Assembly: GCA_015039315.1 (NCBI GenBank)
Contig: WIDE01000082.1
Coordinates: 85,530-149,529, forward strand
DNA: 64,000 nucleotides
Direction: 5' to 3'
Source of the DNA: Clavulina sp. PMI_390
Taxonomy: Eukaryota > Basidiomycota > Agaricomycetes > Cantharellales > Hydnaceae
Below are positions 35,101 to 45,754 of this stretch, piece by piece. The notes under the pieces are model-generated. The model searched no databases. It worked only from the letters and a program-made list of their open reading frames with translations, and was not told the DNA's origin. Made by a program: the position numbers and the translations under genes. The stretch's first letter is position 1; each line of letters opens with the position of its first letter.

Positions 35101-37540
35101 GAGGAATTCAGTGCCTCTCAGAACAATGGCCCCCAGTTGCCCAGCGCTGAAGAAGCCGCCAGCAATAAAGCAACACCTCACGGCGTAGGAGGCACATCAA
35201 ACAGTTCTGGTAATTATTTACTCAGTGATATCTTCAGTTATGGATGTCTTATGTGCTATTTTTTTGTGTTGTGCACAGAGTTTAACCTTCAAGGTGATCG
35301 CAATGTTCCGTTAACCGGGCATCTTTTGGAAGCAGTAGATGCTAGCTCAATGCCACGGGAAGAGATTGAAGACTATTCAACAGCAGCATCGGGTTCTCGC
35401 TCTGGTATGTCATTCCTGAAGACGTTACACAGTATAGCAACTGATTATAGGAGCCCGGATAGACTTGGCACCTGGCAGCACTGTAAATCCAGCTGATGGA
35501 CGACGGTCACGGAGAGCAACAAAGCGAAAAGTCGTTGAGGTTGGATGTAACTGTGGGATCCAAGTTACACAGGAGGAGATTGACTCCAAGCTTGCCGTCC
35601 TCTGTGCTCAGAAAGGATGTGAGACTGGCTGGGTGAGTACAGTATTCTGGACAGAACATTAAATGCGTCGTAAAAGCTGAGATTTCCATTGACAGTGTCA
35701 TTTGCAATGCGTCAATTTGGATCGGCCGATCCAAAACTTCCGATGCCCAACACACCAAAGTCGCTCGAAACGACAAAAAAATTACTAATATGTTCTATAA
35801 CGATCTTATAGTCCACATCAGTCTTCTTATCACTGATATTTCTGTCAATTGTACAATAATCAAACGGTAAATAATAAAACTTGGAAAAATTTTTAAGGCC
35901 TCGGACCCCCTCCCCCCCTCCCCGACCCCTATGTTTATTATTATTTTTCTCATCCCCCCTTGATTCGGACCGGAGCGTACCTTGTGTACTCTGCCGCATT
36001 TTTCGCTTCCTAAGGATTATGATTATCGCTCACGCGGCTGATGTGTTTCTTTTACCCCTTGCTTTTTTCTGATCTTGTATTTCCTTTGCTTGTCTTTCGG
36101 GGACGTACCTCGGACTCTGTCTGATTTGGCTGTGCAGCACGTCCTAACTCACACCAAGGAACAACGTGAGCTTTTCTTCCTTACTGGACCAGCAAATAAT
36201 TCATTCGAATCACATGCTCAAACCATGTAGCGCATCAATGTAACGTGTGTGGAAAACGTTTCTCGGTTATTTCGAACCTTCGACGACACGTCAAGACTTG
36301 CATCAGCCGTATTGAAAAGAGATCAATCAAACTCGCAAAGAAGGACGAGAGGACCTTGGAAATATCATCAAATGACTCTATGGGTTCCATGGATGCCCGA
36401 CTGATGTCCACAACGAGCCCAAACAGTGGGAAGGGTTTTCGTCTTCTGCCACGTGGTGAAGAGTCATCTATGCCTCCTGCATCTGTACAGCATCGCTTCG
36501 GCGATCCAGGAGGTATCGATGCTACGCAGTCCCAGCCCAAGTTGAACATAGCCTCCGACACGTTGGCTCCCTGGTCAATGGCGCAGTTTCCCTTGGTATC
36601 AACACCAGCTTCCTACACCCCGCCCGCTCATTCACGTTCATTCAGAGCTTTCCCACCCCTAGGACCAAATGCCTATCCCGCATCCGTCAAGGTTGCCGAC
36701 AATGTGTTGGAGGGCAGTGTTCCACCCTCTCTGGAAGGATTTCGCAATGCAACTTTCCTCCTCCCACTGATCAATGCCTCGAACTATCTCTACAATCAGT
36801 ATCAACGGTCGTCTACCAGTGGATTCCAACCGCACCGCTGGGCACCTAACTCACAGGGGGCTTATCTCCACCTCCAACGTCGAGTACACGCATTCATACA
36901 GTCGATCCCTACTTCTCTCATCAACTGTGGGCAGATTCCTTTCCCCGCCGTTAACCCCGGCTACGCATCCACGAACGATAAAGGAGGGTTGGTCAATCCT
37001 CCAGATCCTTCGATTCCAAGTTTCCAAAGCGTAAAGGATATCCTCGTACGAAATGGTATCATGCGAGACCGAGGGGTTTTTCCAGCATCGGCTTTGGCTT
37101 CTACAACACTCCCTAGTTCTTCTAATGATTCCAAGCTCCCTGAGGTTATAGCTGTAGTCCGACAAACAACCCGTACTCGTCCCGCCAAGACAAGAAGGGT
37201 GGACGTTAGGGATAGTAGGCAACTCTACTTCGAAGAGCGTGACTCTTACAATCTTCTTGCATCTCATCCCCCTACGCGAGCGTCTGAATCATCGTCGTAT
37301 CATGTGGCGATTACGATGACGAAGAATTCCACACTTGAGACAACTGGTTATTCATCCCATCTGGATGCGGTTCCAACGGCTTACAATCGTACCTCCTCTG
37401 GCCATATCTTGCCTAAAGACCTTTCTAAACGCTTTCCCTACCATCCCGCGTTTTGGGCAGGTCGGCTACCTGGGCCTGGCTTGAGCGATGCCGAGCTCAC
37501 GCTGGTTCACGCCCAAATGGCAGCGAGGGAAGCTCACTAG
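29193..37540 (+). CDS. Two-finger zinc transcription factor (about 639 aa), paralogue 2, intron invaded by a transposon
   Basis: Exons 29193-29774, 36138-36165 (28 nt) and 36231-37540; with the in-frame upstream ATG at 29109 the sum is 668 codons, with the nearer ATG 640 including stop. I prefer 29193 (MQHPYTPIQPHYAYSG), because the upstream part looks like leader. Finger 1 is CPQGGCGRSFSRPSSLKQ + HVLTH; finger 2 is CNVCGKRFSVISNLRRH then VKTC, again C2HC. Exon boundaries, phases and the 28-nt exon match paralogue 1 exactly. The first intron is 6363 bp, because a 6151-bp transposon sits in it; without the element and one target copy it would be 204 bp. The C-terminal half is Ser/Pro-rich, with a conserved-looking end FPYHPAFWAGRLPGPGL. 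Likely a nuclear regulator; target unknown. Confidence 0.8.
29804..29811 (+). repeat. Left target-site duplication ATTCGGAC
   Basis: The 8 bp ATTCGGAC directly precede the left terminus of the transposon and recur perfectly after its right terminus (35963-35970). Confidence 0.93.
29812..29834 (+). repeat. Left terminal inverted repeat of the 6.15-kb transposon
   Basis: 23 bp beginning CAAGGGGGGATGAG, identical in inverted orientation to 35940-35962. Similarity continues inward to a shared GGGGTCG. Confidence 0.92.
29988..35788 (+). CDS. Large transposase with N-terminal zinc motif and C-terminal PHD-like finger (1786 codons)
   Basis: Eight exons: 29988-30751, 30812-32045, 32116-34216, 34277-34904, 34965-35209, 35279-35404, 35463-35632 and 35696-35788; sum 5361 nt, exactly 1787 codons including stop. 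The N-terminus has CPKCSEIVEVGTGG..HQKSKKC, a BED-like zinc motif for DNA binding. The core has VLMIDELKVEERRRWD, CLASDGEARRG, SDKDYKHIIKRMRS and LGTDRLETSFGTIRTMVGND, candidate acidic residues of an RNase H-like DDE/D catalytic fold. After an acidic linker come a cysteine block (EPCGLCLRPAPLCQFFL, ICPICVEIDPHSP) and, at the end, CNCG..CAQKGCETGWCHLQCV..FRCPTHQ, a PHD-like finger. This protein family is widespread as repeats in Agaricomycetes (from memory). A TATAAA box lies at 29981-29986, directly before the first ATG, so translation may really start at 30066 (MDQKITKKCPKC). Confidence 0.85.
35940..35962 (-). repeat. Right terminal inverted repeat of the 6.15-kb transposon
   Basis: Inverted partner of 29812-29834, ending CTCATCCCCCCTTG on the plus strand. 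Inward of it is a purine/pyrimidine-skewed tract (35898-35930) absent from the left end. Confidence 0.92.
35963..35970 (+). repeat. Right target-site duplication ATTCGGAC
   Basis: Perfect copy of 29804-29811 immediately outside the right terminus; together they mark a single clean insertion event. Confidence 0.93.
36138..36165 (+). other. 28-nt micro-exon completing zinc finger 1 (paralogue 2)
   Basis: Begins CACGTCCTAACTCACACC, encodes HVLTHTKEQ plus one base, and is bounded by GTGCAG and GTGAGC. Same length, phase and protein position as 23635-23662 (HVLSHTGEK). It lies 167 bp downstream of the right target duplication of the transposon, so splicing from 29774 must skip the whole element to reach it. 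Confidence 0.85.
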
Positions 37541-38580
37541 AGGATGAGGGGGACCAGAGCGGAACTTTTGCGACATTTCAAAGGTTGTATGCCCTCATAG
37601 GATGGGTTAAGGAGCACGATCTATGCTCTTTTGCACCACACCTCAGAGTAGAACACCTTCGTTTCATATCTCTCGTATAGTATCGGCAATAGATACGGAC
37701 TCTTTAATCATTGAATCAGCGAGCTTTCAAAGTAAATTGAAGAAGCTGGAAAGAGGTTTTGGCTCATAACGCGCTCGGAGAAGAGCAATAGAATCGTTTA
37801 TTCGAAGATATGCACTGGATCTTATGGAACTTGCGATCACTAATTGACGAGCTTCAGAAGCCAGTCTAGTTGACTTCATAAATTACGCCACTTATATTCG
37901 GTGAAATTTCTTGTACCAGGGGTTCGCGAGGTGTTCGGAAAGCAAACTTCATCATTTTATATATAGAGACCGGGCTTATCCAGAATCATTGTACCCTCCA
38001 GTAGCTATTAGCAGCGGAAGTAAAGCTACGGGCGTTCGTCGCTCGGAAATCAATCGAATTCAAGCTCTGCGGCGGATCTATCCATCATGAAGTGGGTGGT
38101 TTCAGTTACGGGGATCGGCCGTGTTGCATCGGTTGGTGTCAGGCGTTGAGTTGTCGTAGATGAGAGTTTGTAGAGACGAGGTAGTTGTCCCTTGTCAATG
38201 TAGAGTATAGTCGATGGCAGTGATAGAACGAGCGAATTGGAGGAAAAGAGTCCTCGATGAAGTGACACTGTAGACGAGGCAATGGGAAACCCAGGGGAAA
38301 CCGGACTAGAAGTTGAAAATGCGAGCTTCGAAGCACGTAATTGGAGTGGAGACCCGGAGAAGAAATGCCATAGCTGACCATAGAACCTCCACGATGTCCT
38401 TGATGTCAATTCGTCTCAGGGCCCTTGATTTCATCCCAATCTATCGGGGCTTTTGTAAGACCCCATAAAAGAGTTCGCTGCTTCATACAATGCATCGACT
38501 GAGCAACGCTACCATACATTCCCGTAAAGAAGATTTTGTAAAAACGGAAGCAGATTTGTACACTAGGAGCATCAATCGAC
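37541..38580. other. Convergent intergenic region
   Basis: About 1 kb between the stop of the zinc-finger gene (plus) and the stop of the S53 peptidase (minus). It should hold two 3' UTRs. Open frames here are antisense or uninformative. Confidence 0.4.
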
Positions 38581-40750
38581 CTAAACACCGTAGACAGTGC
38601 GAAGGCCGGAAAAGATGGGGGTACCCAAGCCAGCGGACGCGTCCCAGCCAGTCTTGGCGGGGAGGCCCAGGGTCGTCGACCTTCCGCACTCGAATGAGCC
38701 TCCAGAGGTAACATCGGTAAAGGCGCTGGGGTTGGCGTAGAAAGTGGGGTTGGCCCAACCGACAGTGGCCTTGCCCGCGGTGATGAGGAGGTCGTTGAGC
38801 AGGGTGAGGCCTGAGGCAACGATGGGGGCTGAGGCCGAAGTTCCACCAACTAATGAGATAACATACGAATCGATAATGGAAGAATGTCACAGTATTAGTG
38901 TGAGCACGATTAGCGAGTATCGAGCGACGTACCAAGCTCAGTTACGCCTTTGACAACAACATCCTGGCGCGAACCCTGAGCAGAGACATCGGGGAATGCA
39001 CGACCGCTCTTGTTATAGTCGCCACTGGCAGTGGTGCCAAGGGCGGTCTCATAAGCCGAGACAACAGAGGTCTGGTAGGAAGGAGTGGTGAATCGGTTGG
39101 ACAAACCGGCCCCAGAGTAGAATCCAGCGAGCGACGTATCAACCATGACTTCGGGGGAGAAGCTCTGGGTGGCACCGACAGACAAGATGTATGGGCAACC
39201 ACCTAAGAACGAAGGACGAATGAGTATGACATAAATATATAGAAGTTAAGCAAGGGCAATGGTACTCACCGGGGTAAGTGGGCTGGAAAGGAGGGCAGGT
39301 ACCGCCTTGGCCACTGACACCATCATCACCAGACGAGACCTGAAGCAGATAAAGAAGTTACATTCACTGGTGCCAGCCACGTCAGAGAGACAGAGATACT
39401 CACGACGATGGTCATACCAGCAGCAGCAAGCTGCTGAGCCGCATTGCACATGCTCGTGGCCTGGGAGGAGGTGAAGGCGCTCTCAAGGGAACCGTACGAG
39501 ATGGTGATCACACTGGGGCGAGAAGAAGCAGCCAACCCAAGGAAATATTGGAAAGTGAGGAGGAAAATATCGCCAGCGGTAGAGGAGGTGCCATAATCGT
39601 AGAATTCTGTGAAAGGGATGTAGCCTGGTATCGGACGGACTAGAGCGGGGGTCACACGTACGGGAAGGCAGGGGGTAGATAATACCAGCAGCAGTTTGAG
39701 TGTCAAGCGCAGCCTCGACTCCCTGTTTAGAAAGTCATTACCTAGTCAAGGTGAGCCACGAGATAAGTGCTCACAGGATTACTAGCAGAGTTAGTGGCAC
39801 CAGCGATGGTGGTGACAGGGATGGTGTATGCGGCGGCTTCGGGACGGAACTTCGTGAGGTAAGTCTTGAGGTCAGTTTGCGAGAAGCTCTGGCCAATATA
39901 CGCCATACTAGAGGTGGCCAAGGGATCAGACAAAGGCTCTCAGTTAAGGGGTCTATTGAAGTGGAACTTACATGCCGAGGCGAGCAGTGCCGGTAGAAGT
40001 GGTGGGGGTGTAGGTGTCAAAGCCGTAGAGGGCACGGATGCAGGCGGAAGTGACAGCAGAGGTGCTGCAGCTCGAGGGAGTGGCTCGCTTCTCCAATTCG
40101 ACACGCTCCTCGGGAGTCAAATCAGCCATGTGGCTCAAGTGCTGCGAGCTAGCAAATGTGGCGAACGAAGAGACATCTGCGATCTGGGCCTCGATGGAGG
40201 CAGGAACCGTGAATTCGGTAGCTTTGTAGAAAGTGCCGATTGTCTTGCTGTTCGTATATTCGAAGAACTGGGCATTGAAGAACTAGAAACGCCATAGAAG
40301 AGTTAGAGCGGAACGATGCGAAAATGTAAGCACGCTATGAATACGCCAAAGTAGACGAACCTTCGAGGCTTGCGCAATGGTAGTAGTGACAGTCAGGGTA
40401 TCACCGTTGCGAGAATAGGTGAGGTCGGTGGCGCCGATGCCCTTCAATGCCGTCTCCACGGCTGCCTTGTCTTCATTGGAAGGCACAATATAAGCGGCGA
40501 TCTCTTCCTCCGTCATCCAAGCAGATTTGCTGTTTGAAATCTCCAGCATGCGAGCCTCGAGGCCAGCTACATCCTTGGGAGCAAAGATGAGGTCAAAGCT
40601 GATGGTCTTGGCGGCAGGAGCAGCAGCGCCCTGCTTCCACATCGACGGAATGACGCTGGGGGCGGCATGGACCCGACCACTGGTCGCTGGAGCAGCGGTG
40701 ACAGCGGCGACGTAAGCGAGCAAAAGAGCCAACTGGGAAAGGCGGGCCAT
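38581..40750 (-). CDS. Secreted S53 peptidase (sedolisin / tripeptidyl-peptidase type)
   Basis: An acid serine-carboxyl protease, secreted as a proenzyme to degrade external protein. The start is 40750, with signal peptide MARLSQLALLLAYVAAVTAA. The pro-domain follows (ISFDLIFAPKDVAGLE.., QLSHM-type region), ending at a likely KR processing site in ELEKRATPSSC. The mature part has GVEAALDTQTAAG, carrying the catalytic Glu and Asp, then PSVITISYGS, then SSGDDGVSGQGGTC with the oxyanion Asp, and VGGTSASAP with the catalytic Ser, so the tetrad Glu-Asp-Asp-Ser is complete. It ends AGLGTPIFSGLRTVYGV. About nine short exons; the GTSASAP exon joins after KGVTEL through a GTACGT..TAG intron. Length is about 550 residues, normal for the family. 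Substrate type (tripeptidyl versus endo) cannot be told. Confidence 0.9.
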
Positions 40751-42994
40751 TGGAAGAACAAGGAGACTCGAGATCTCTGGAGGACATGGAGGTACAGAGC
40801 GTCCAACTTTTATAGCTTCACGGCGTCACAACAATGGTCCAGAGCCACGCCGACGAACGGGAGATTCGGCGCATGGAACACGAGATATGAGGGTCTTCTG
40901 GCCGTACCACCCACAAGGATATCCAGCGGCTGTCGGGATAATAGCAAGTATTATCGCTGATCATTATCGCAACTTGTGCTTCGATAAAGAAACTTTGGTA
41001 CCTGTGCATACTTGATAGAATCAGAGTTATACAATACATCTGAGTCTCGACGTTCCGTTGTAGGTGGCCGATAATGGTGTATGACTTGTAGTTGCTGGTG
41101 CAGAGGGCGTCCGGAGCGTCTAGGAGTGTCAAAGCCTGAGATAATCGCCAAGCTTGTCCTCATGTCAGGCAATAAGCTAGACAACTTCCTGATCATCGCT
41201 TTCGGATATCGAAGGCACAGGGCATCCGCATGGCACCGATGCGAGCTTCCGAACTTCCCAGTGCACACGAACTAGGTGTCAACCACGATAGTGCCAAGCA
41301 ATTGGTGAACTGATATCACACCTGTTGGATCGCTACAAGCGATCGAGGCCAAGCTTTCCTCGGGGATGCATGCGGACCATCAATATTGATTGACTTGGCG
41401 GGGTATTAACGGCCGCAATGTGGAGGGCGCGGATGATTTGCCCTCTGCCGTGAGGAGTTTTGAGCGCCGCTGTCCGGGCATCATTAACTAATCGTCAAGC
41501 CGCCAGCTGATCAGCTCTCGTAGGATGAAGACTCTCGCAGCACGAGGGGCGCCTTCGCAGATTCAGGTCCGGAGCAGATTGCACAACCAGCAGCACACAG
41601 CCTCAACATGCCACCTCGCGTGCGGAAAAATGAATCGAGGGCCGGTACCGCGATTGATTTTGATTAGATACGCGTTGGAAGGGGCGATCTGATACAGGAG
41701 CCGTCGAGAGGGAGATAAGGGGCGTTCTCGTCAGCGACCAGCTCGAATCTTCCTTACGGCATTGCTCCTGGAAGAATATCTTTCTTCCGCGTGTAGCCCT
41801 CTCACAGGTGGGAAAGGCTGGAGGAGAAAGAATGGGCGTGGCGATTAGCCTGGGTGTCGTGTGGCATGGATATGGGTTACCCACAGAGAATATTACTGCA
41901 CTAGTTTAGATACGGAGGGAAAGGACAGGGAGATAAGTGAGAGAAGATGGATGGGATGAGCTGGAATGAAGCAGCATTAAGCAAACAACCAATACAGCAC
42001 TCGCCTCGACAGTTGAGCAGTGGCGCACCGAATAGGGAGGAAAGTCGTACTATACGCTCGCCCAGCTATCACATATTCGGCACAGGTCTCTAAGCGCTAG
42101 GAGTTCAATGGATGCTACTAGGCCCTCGCCTCCAGTAGTATCGCCAGGGCCGAGAGTAAGGCATCCAGTTTGTGGAACGAGCGAGTGTCACTGGCCAAGG
42201 TGCCACTGAATCAGTTACGGCACAGCTATGATGGTAGTAATACGAGCATTATGAGACTCGCATGGCATAGAAGAGCGAAAGGGGTGATGGGAGGTGTTTT
42301 ATGAAGGGGTTCTTGTGATTTCGCGCAACTGATGCGACCAAAGGGAAGTGGAGCACACCCACGTGACGCCAAGAAGCGTGGGAAAACGCTCGCAATCTCC
42401 TTCCCCAACGACCAGCTCGACGAAAGATCTTGTCCTCTGCTTACTTACAACAATATCTGGGCTATTTAATTAGTAATAAATGAGCTCCACAGCTTTGATT
42501 ACTCGTTGTTCGTTGCCTTGGCCTAGCATCGGGTGATCATGAGAAAGACAGGAGGAGATGAACTGAGCACTTTTGCTCATCATTATGGCTTTTTCTCCGA
42601 ATACGCAATCGGACTAGCTCCACTAGCTTCGAAAACTCCGTTTCGATCACGCAGCTTATCTTGCACTATCGTTCAGGCGTCAAGATCTACTTTATGTTCT
42701 CCTTCCATCAGATAAAATCCCGATTGTGGCTTTCGCCGTACCACTTCTCATTTATGCTTCTACTATGCGGTCTCTCCCTGCTCCCCTGCGGTATCTCGCT
42801 GCTTTATGGCATTCTGAATCGCTCTTATTGTAAAGTCACCATCGATCCCAATCTCAGTGTTGCACACTCCGAAGCTACCTAGCCGTGCGCGCCCGTCACG
42901 TTTACGTCGACGTTGGTGGACATCTAAAAAAACTACGAATACAACAGTATCGCTTATCCAGCACACTCTAGTCAGGTCTTGAACTTGAACTCAC
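40751..42994. other. 2.2-kb region without supported genes
   Basis: Contains the promoter of the S53 gene at its left. The rest shows only short frames without splice-consistent extensions or recognisable protein. No repeat or RNA gene was recognised. Confidence 0.4.
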
Positions 42995-43338
42995 CAAATC
43001 ACCAACGAATAGGTCATCGAATACTGGAGATAGCTTTATGATGATATCTAGAAGACGTCCAACAAGGCCCGCTTTTATCCATGAGCCCAGAACAGCGTCT
43101 CTCTGAGGACTTCTAGGGGATATATCGGCGTTTTCCTTTGTAAAGAGGATGCCATATCTCTATCTCCGTCTGACACCTTGTTGGCTCGAGCGCGGGCTTC
43201 CTCAATGTGGCCACTGGCCATTAGGAGGGGCAGTATTTTTTCTCTTGCCAGCAGGACCACCCGGTGGGTGAAAGCGAGCTCAGCAGGTGAAGTTCCCAAT
43301 CTGATAGCGAGCTTAGGCACTGATGGCGGGGTAGGCAT
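42995..43338 (-). pseudogene. Broken first exon of a MYND-family gene
   Basis: The first part reads SPAELAFTHRVVLLAREKILPLLMASGHIEEARARANKVSDGD, matching the N-terminus of the neighbouring full copy (VVGLMMVEEIIPLLLADGHLDIAEIQS). A frame change near 43098 is then needed to read WIKAGLVGRLLDIIIKLSP then VFDDLFVGDL, the family's next block, which ends at a GTGAG donor. In the original frame a stop follows AHG. No exons 2-5, and no MYND finger, are found between here and the S53 gene. It is a truncated, frameshifted relic at the edge of the array. Confidence 0.72.
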
Positions 43339-43787
43339 TGGGTCATTTGAGGTTATTGGCTCCCTCCACTCTCTTCACCAGAAGAGTTCATTGAATGGCT
43401 ATTAAGGGCCGCTTTCGCCTTGCGCTCCGAATAGTTTCAGTTGGAAGCAATTCTCCGGAGACTATCTGACAACCGCGCAGAATACAGTGACCTTTGGAAC
43501 TCTGAGGTGATCAATCTCGTATAATTACCGTCGTCAGAGAGGCAGAATGGTCCGTCCCGAGATATAAGGGCAATTTGATGCAGTCTTATGGGTAGCTACG
43601 ACATACATGTATATATTTGAGAGCGAAAACCCCGCGCAAAATTATAGATGCGTCAGAGGAAACAAGCAACGGTAAGTGCTGCTGAATGCCAAGAAGGGAG
43701 GCTTTCGCCGATGTAAGAGAACGTAAATGGTCCAGTCTTTGACGCGTACACTTGCTTCAAAATGAAAGGAATAGGCGGAGTTCGGCA
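43339..43787. other. Spacer between MYND relic and MYND gene 2
   Basis: About 450 bp holding the 3' UTR of the next array gene; nothing else supported. Confidence 0.35.
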
Positions 43788-45754
43788 TCATTTTTTAGTG
43801 GCGACGCAGTGTTTCTTATGGAACTTCCAGTCTCTACGGGGATTTCATGAGCGCGGAAGTCTAGCTTACTCACAGCATTCATTTTTCCGAAATGCAAAGC
43901 ACTCACGATTTCTGACAACCTTTGGAGCAGTACTTATTCAAGCGACATCGACCACACTGTAGCTCTGGGATTTCGATCGAACTGCATCCAGGGTTGCTGC
44001 ATACAGCCGTTACTGATATTCCAGGACAGGCGACATGGGCCCAGAGCACAGTTTCGGACCAGCTTTTCACAAGAACTTTCGAGACCTCAGGCCGTAACGT
44101 GAGTCGTCGATGAACGGTCACTATCTGAAGTATCAGCTTAGCGACATCTGGCCGGACTTCTTCCACCTCGTGCTGACTCGCCAGAGTCGAATAAATAAGC
44201 TTTGGTAGCTCGTTAAGGTAATCTGAATGGGAAGAGTTCGTTAACAGTGCCTCTCAGCCGTTGGCCGGGGGCAAGAACTTACACTTGCTGGGGCTGACTG
44301 ACTGCTCGTAGTCGTTTAATGCAATAAGCTCCAAAAGAGAAACCAACCCATGGTCGATAGCCACTTTGGGGAGCGCCGTATTGCCTTCTTTTACCGCCAA
44401 CTGCATGAAGAAGTGCCAGCTACCCGCTAAGAACTCGAGTACGTAGTGGTCATTTCGTTCTTCGAGGCTGTACTTCCCGCCGCGTGTACCGAAGTTTGCC
44501 ATGAAATCGGAATTTGTGAGCGCCTCCCTTGCTACACCCATAGTGGACACAAAATAAGAGCCGCGAGCCAGGATGCGAATGAGTGCCGTGGGCGCAGGAT
44601 CATGGGAGACCATCAGCGAAAGGAGGCCATATTCATATCGTTGATGTTTGAGGCGATCTTGGCAATTATCATGCTCCACATAAGAGGCCTGATCCACTAG
44701 CCGCTGAAGCGAGAAACCAGTGATTGATGAAACCGAAAAACCATGTGTGGAATGACTTCCGCAGTTACAAAGCAGCTGATGAGGGTGTTCAAAACCCCCT
44801 GCTACAAACAGAACCCGGATACAGAACTGGGCTATTAGCGCGGAACACCAAAGGATATCATGATCTTTCGTGTTTTTGAGGTGATTAAGTGGGCGAGGAC
44901 GAGAGATGGAACTGGAGTGCCGAGATCTCGTGAAAAATTCTCGGACTTTTATCGTGAGGACAAGGAGCCTCTCAGCTAGATCCGCGCTAAAAGAACTGCA
45001 TGAGCCGCGGGTTCTATGAAGCACTCAGTAGCAATACACTCACCGATCTTCTTTTGTGACTGTGGCTTCGAACCTCATCGATAAGTACTGAACAATGTAC
45101 CGAGAAATGCGTCCTAGGTTGAAGGCTACTTCATATGCAGCTTCTGAGGAAGAGTTCATTGCGAGCAGGTTCTCCATGGCCAGCCACGCCTTGATCAATG
45201 CAATGGAGTGCGCGCGTATTTCCCCCATCCCTGGCTCTGCATCAATCACACCATCCCATCTCGCATCAGCATCACACAGAGTGTATAAAATTGTCATGGC
45301 TGATGTCCATTGCCACCCTGGTACATCCATGAGGGTGGTGGTGGTCGATAACTAGGGAAGAGTGAGGCGTTGAAGACGGCTCAGATAAAGGCCTATTCAT
45401 CGCATTATGGCATAGTAGTCGGGAACTTACTAAACCATTAGCAAATAAGTCATTCAATATCGGAGACAGCTTAATGACCACGTCTATGAGCCATTTGACG
45501 AGACCACGTTTGATCCAGGCGTTGAGACGATTAATTTCGGTGGATTTGAGCTTATCTCCCTCACTCATCAGCTTGGAGGCAGTCATAAGAAGTATGTGCC
45601 ACACTTTGGCGTCGGATACCATCTTGTGAGATTGAATTTCAGCAATATCCAAATGACCATCAGCAAGCAGGAGTGGAATAATTTCTTCGACCATCATTAG
45701 GCCCACTACGCGGCCAATGCGACTGATTTCAAGCTCAGGGGCGGGTTGTGACAT
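43788..45754 (-). CDS. MYND zinc-finger protein 2 (array copy)
   Basis: Five exons with the family layout. It starts MSQPAPELEISRIGR at 45754; an in-frame ATG at 45829 gives a longer alternative. Exon 1 has INRLNAWIKRGLVKWLIDVVIKLS in two adjoining runs. Exon 2 has LMDVPGWQWTSAMTILYTL, and exon 3 SSITGFSLQRLVDQASYVEHD, then KHQRYEYGLLSL. Exon 4 has YYLNELPKLIYS and the MYND finger CSNPGC, CGRC, KYCSKGC. The last exon DWKFHKKHCVATKK supplies the final His and Cys. The exon 3-4 intron is short (about 60 bp) and its ends (AAGT|GTAAG..TTCAG|ATTAC) define where the inserted intron of MYND gene 1 should splice. Probable protein-protein adaptor; no SET or other catalytic domain is present. Confidence 0.82.

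Larger units (their letters stand above)
29812..35962 (+). mobile_element. 6151-bp DNA transposon with perfect 8-bp TSD and 23-bp terminal inverted repeats (P-like superfamily suspected)
   Basis: The ends are CAAGGGGGGATGAG on the left and its complement on the right, identical for 23 bp and alignable for about 38 bp. The target duplication is ATTCGGAC, 8 bp, intact. It encodes one large spliced transposase in the same orientation as the host gene. Perfect duplications and an apparently intact gene imply a recent insertion. An 8-bp duplication fits hAT, P and KDZ elements. The coding region lacks a hAT dimerisation region and KDZ-type CxC clusters, and its DEL, SDGE and TDRLE motifs are more like P/THAP9 transposases; this assignment is inference. 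Confidence 0.93.

Noticed and set aside
29812..35962. hAT or KDZ assignment for the 6.15-kb transposon
   Set aside because: The 8-bp TSD and CAAGG ends allow hAT, but no C-terminal hAT dimerisation region is seen. KDZ-type CxC clusters are also absent. P-like remains the best guess, not proven.
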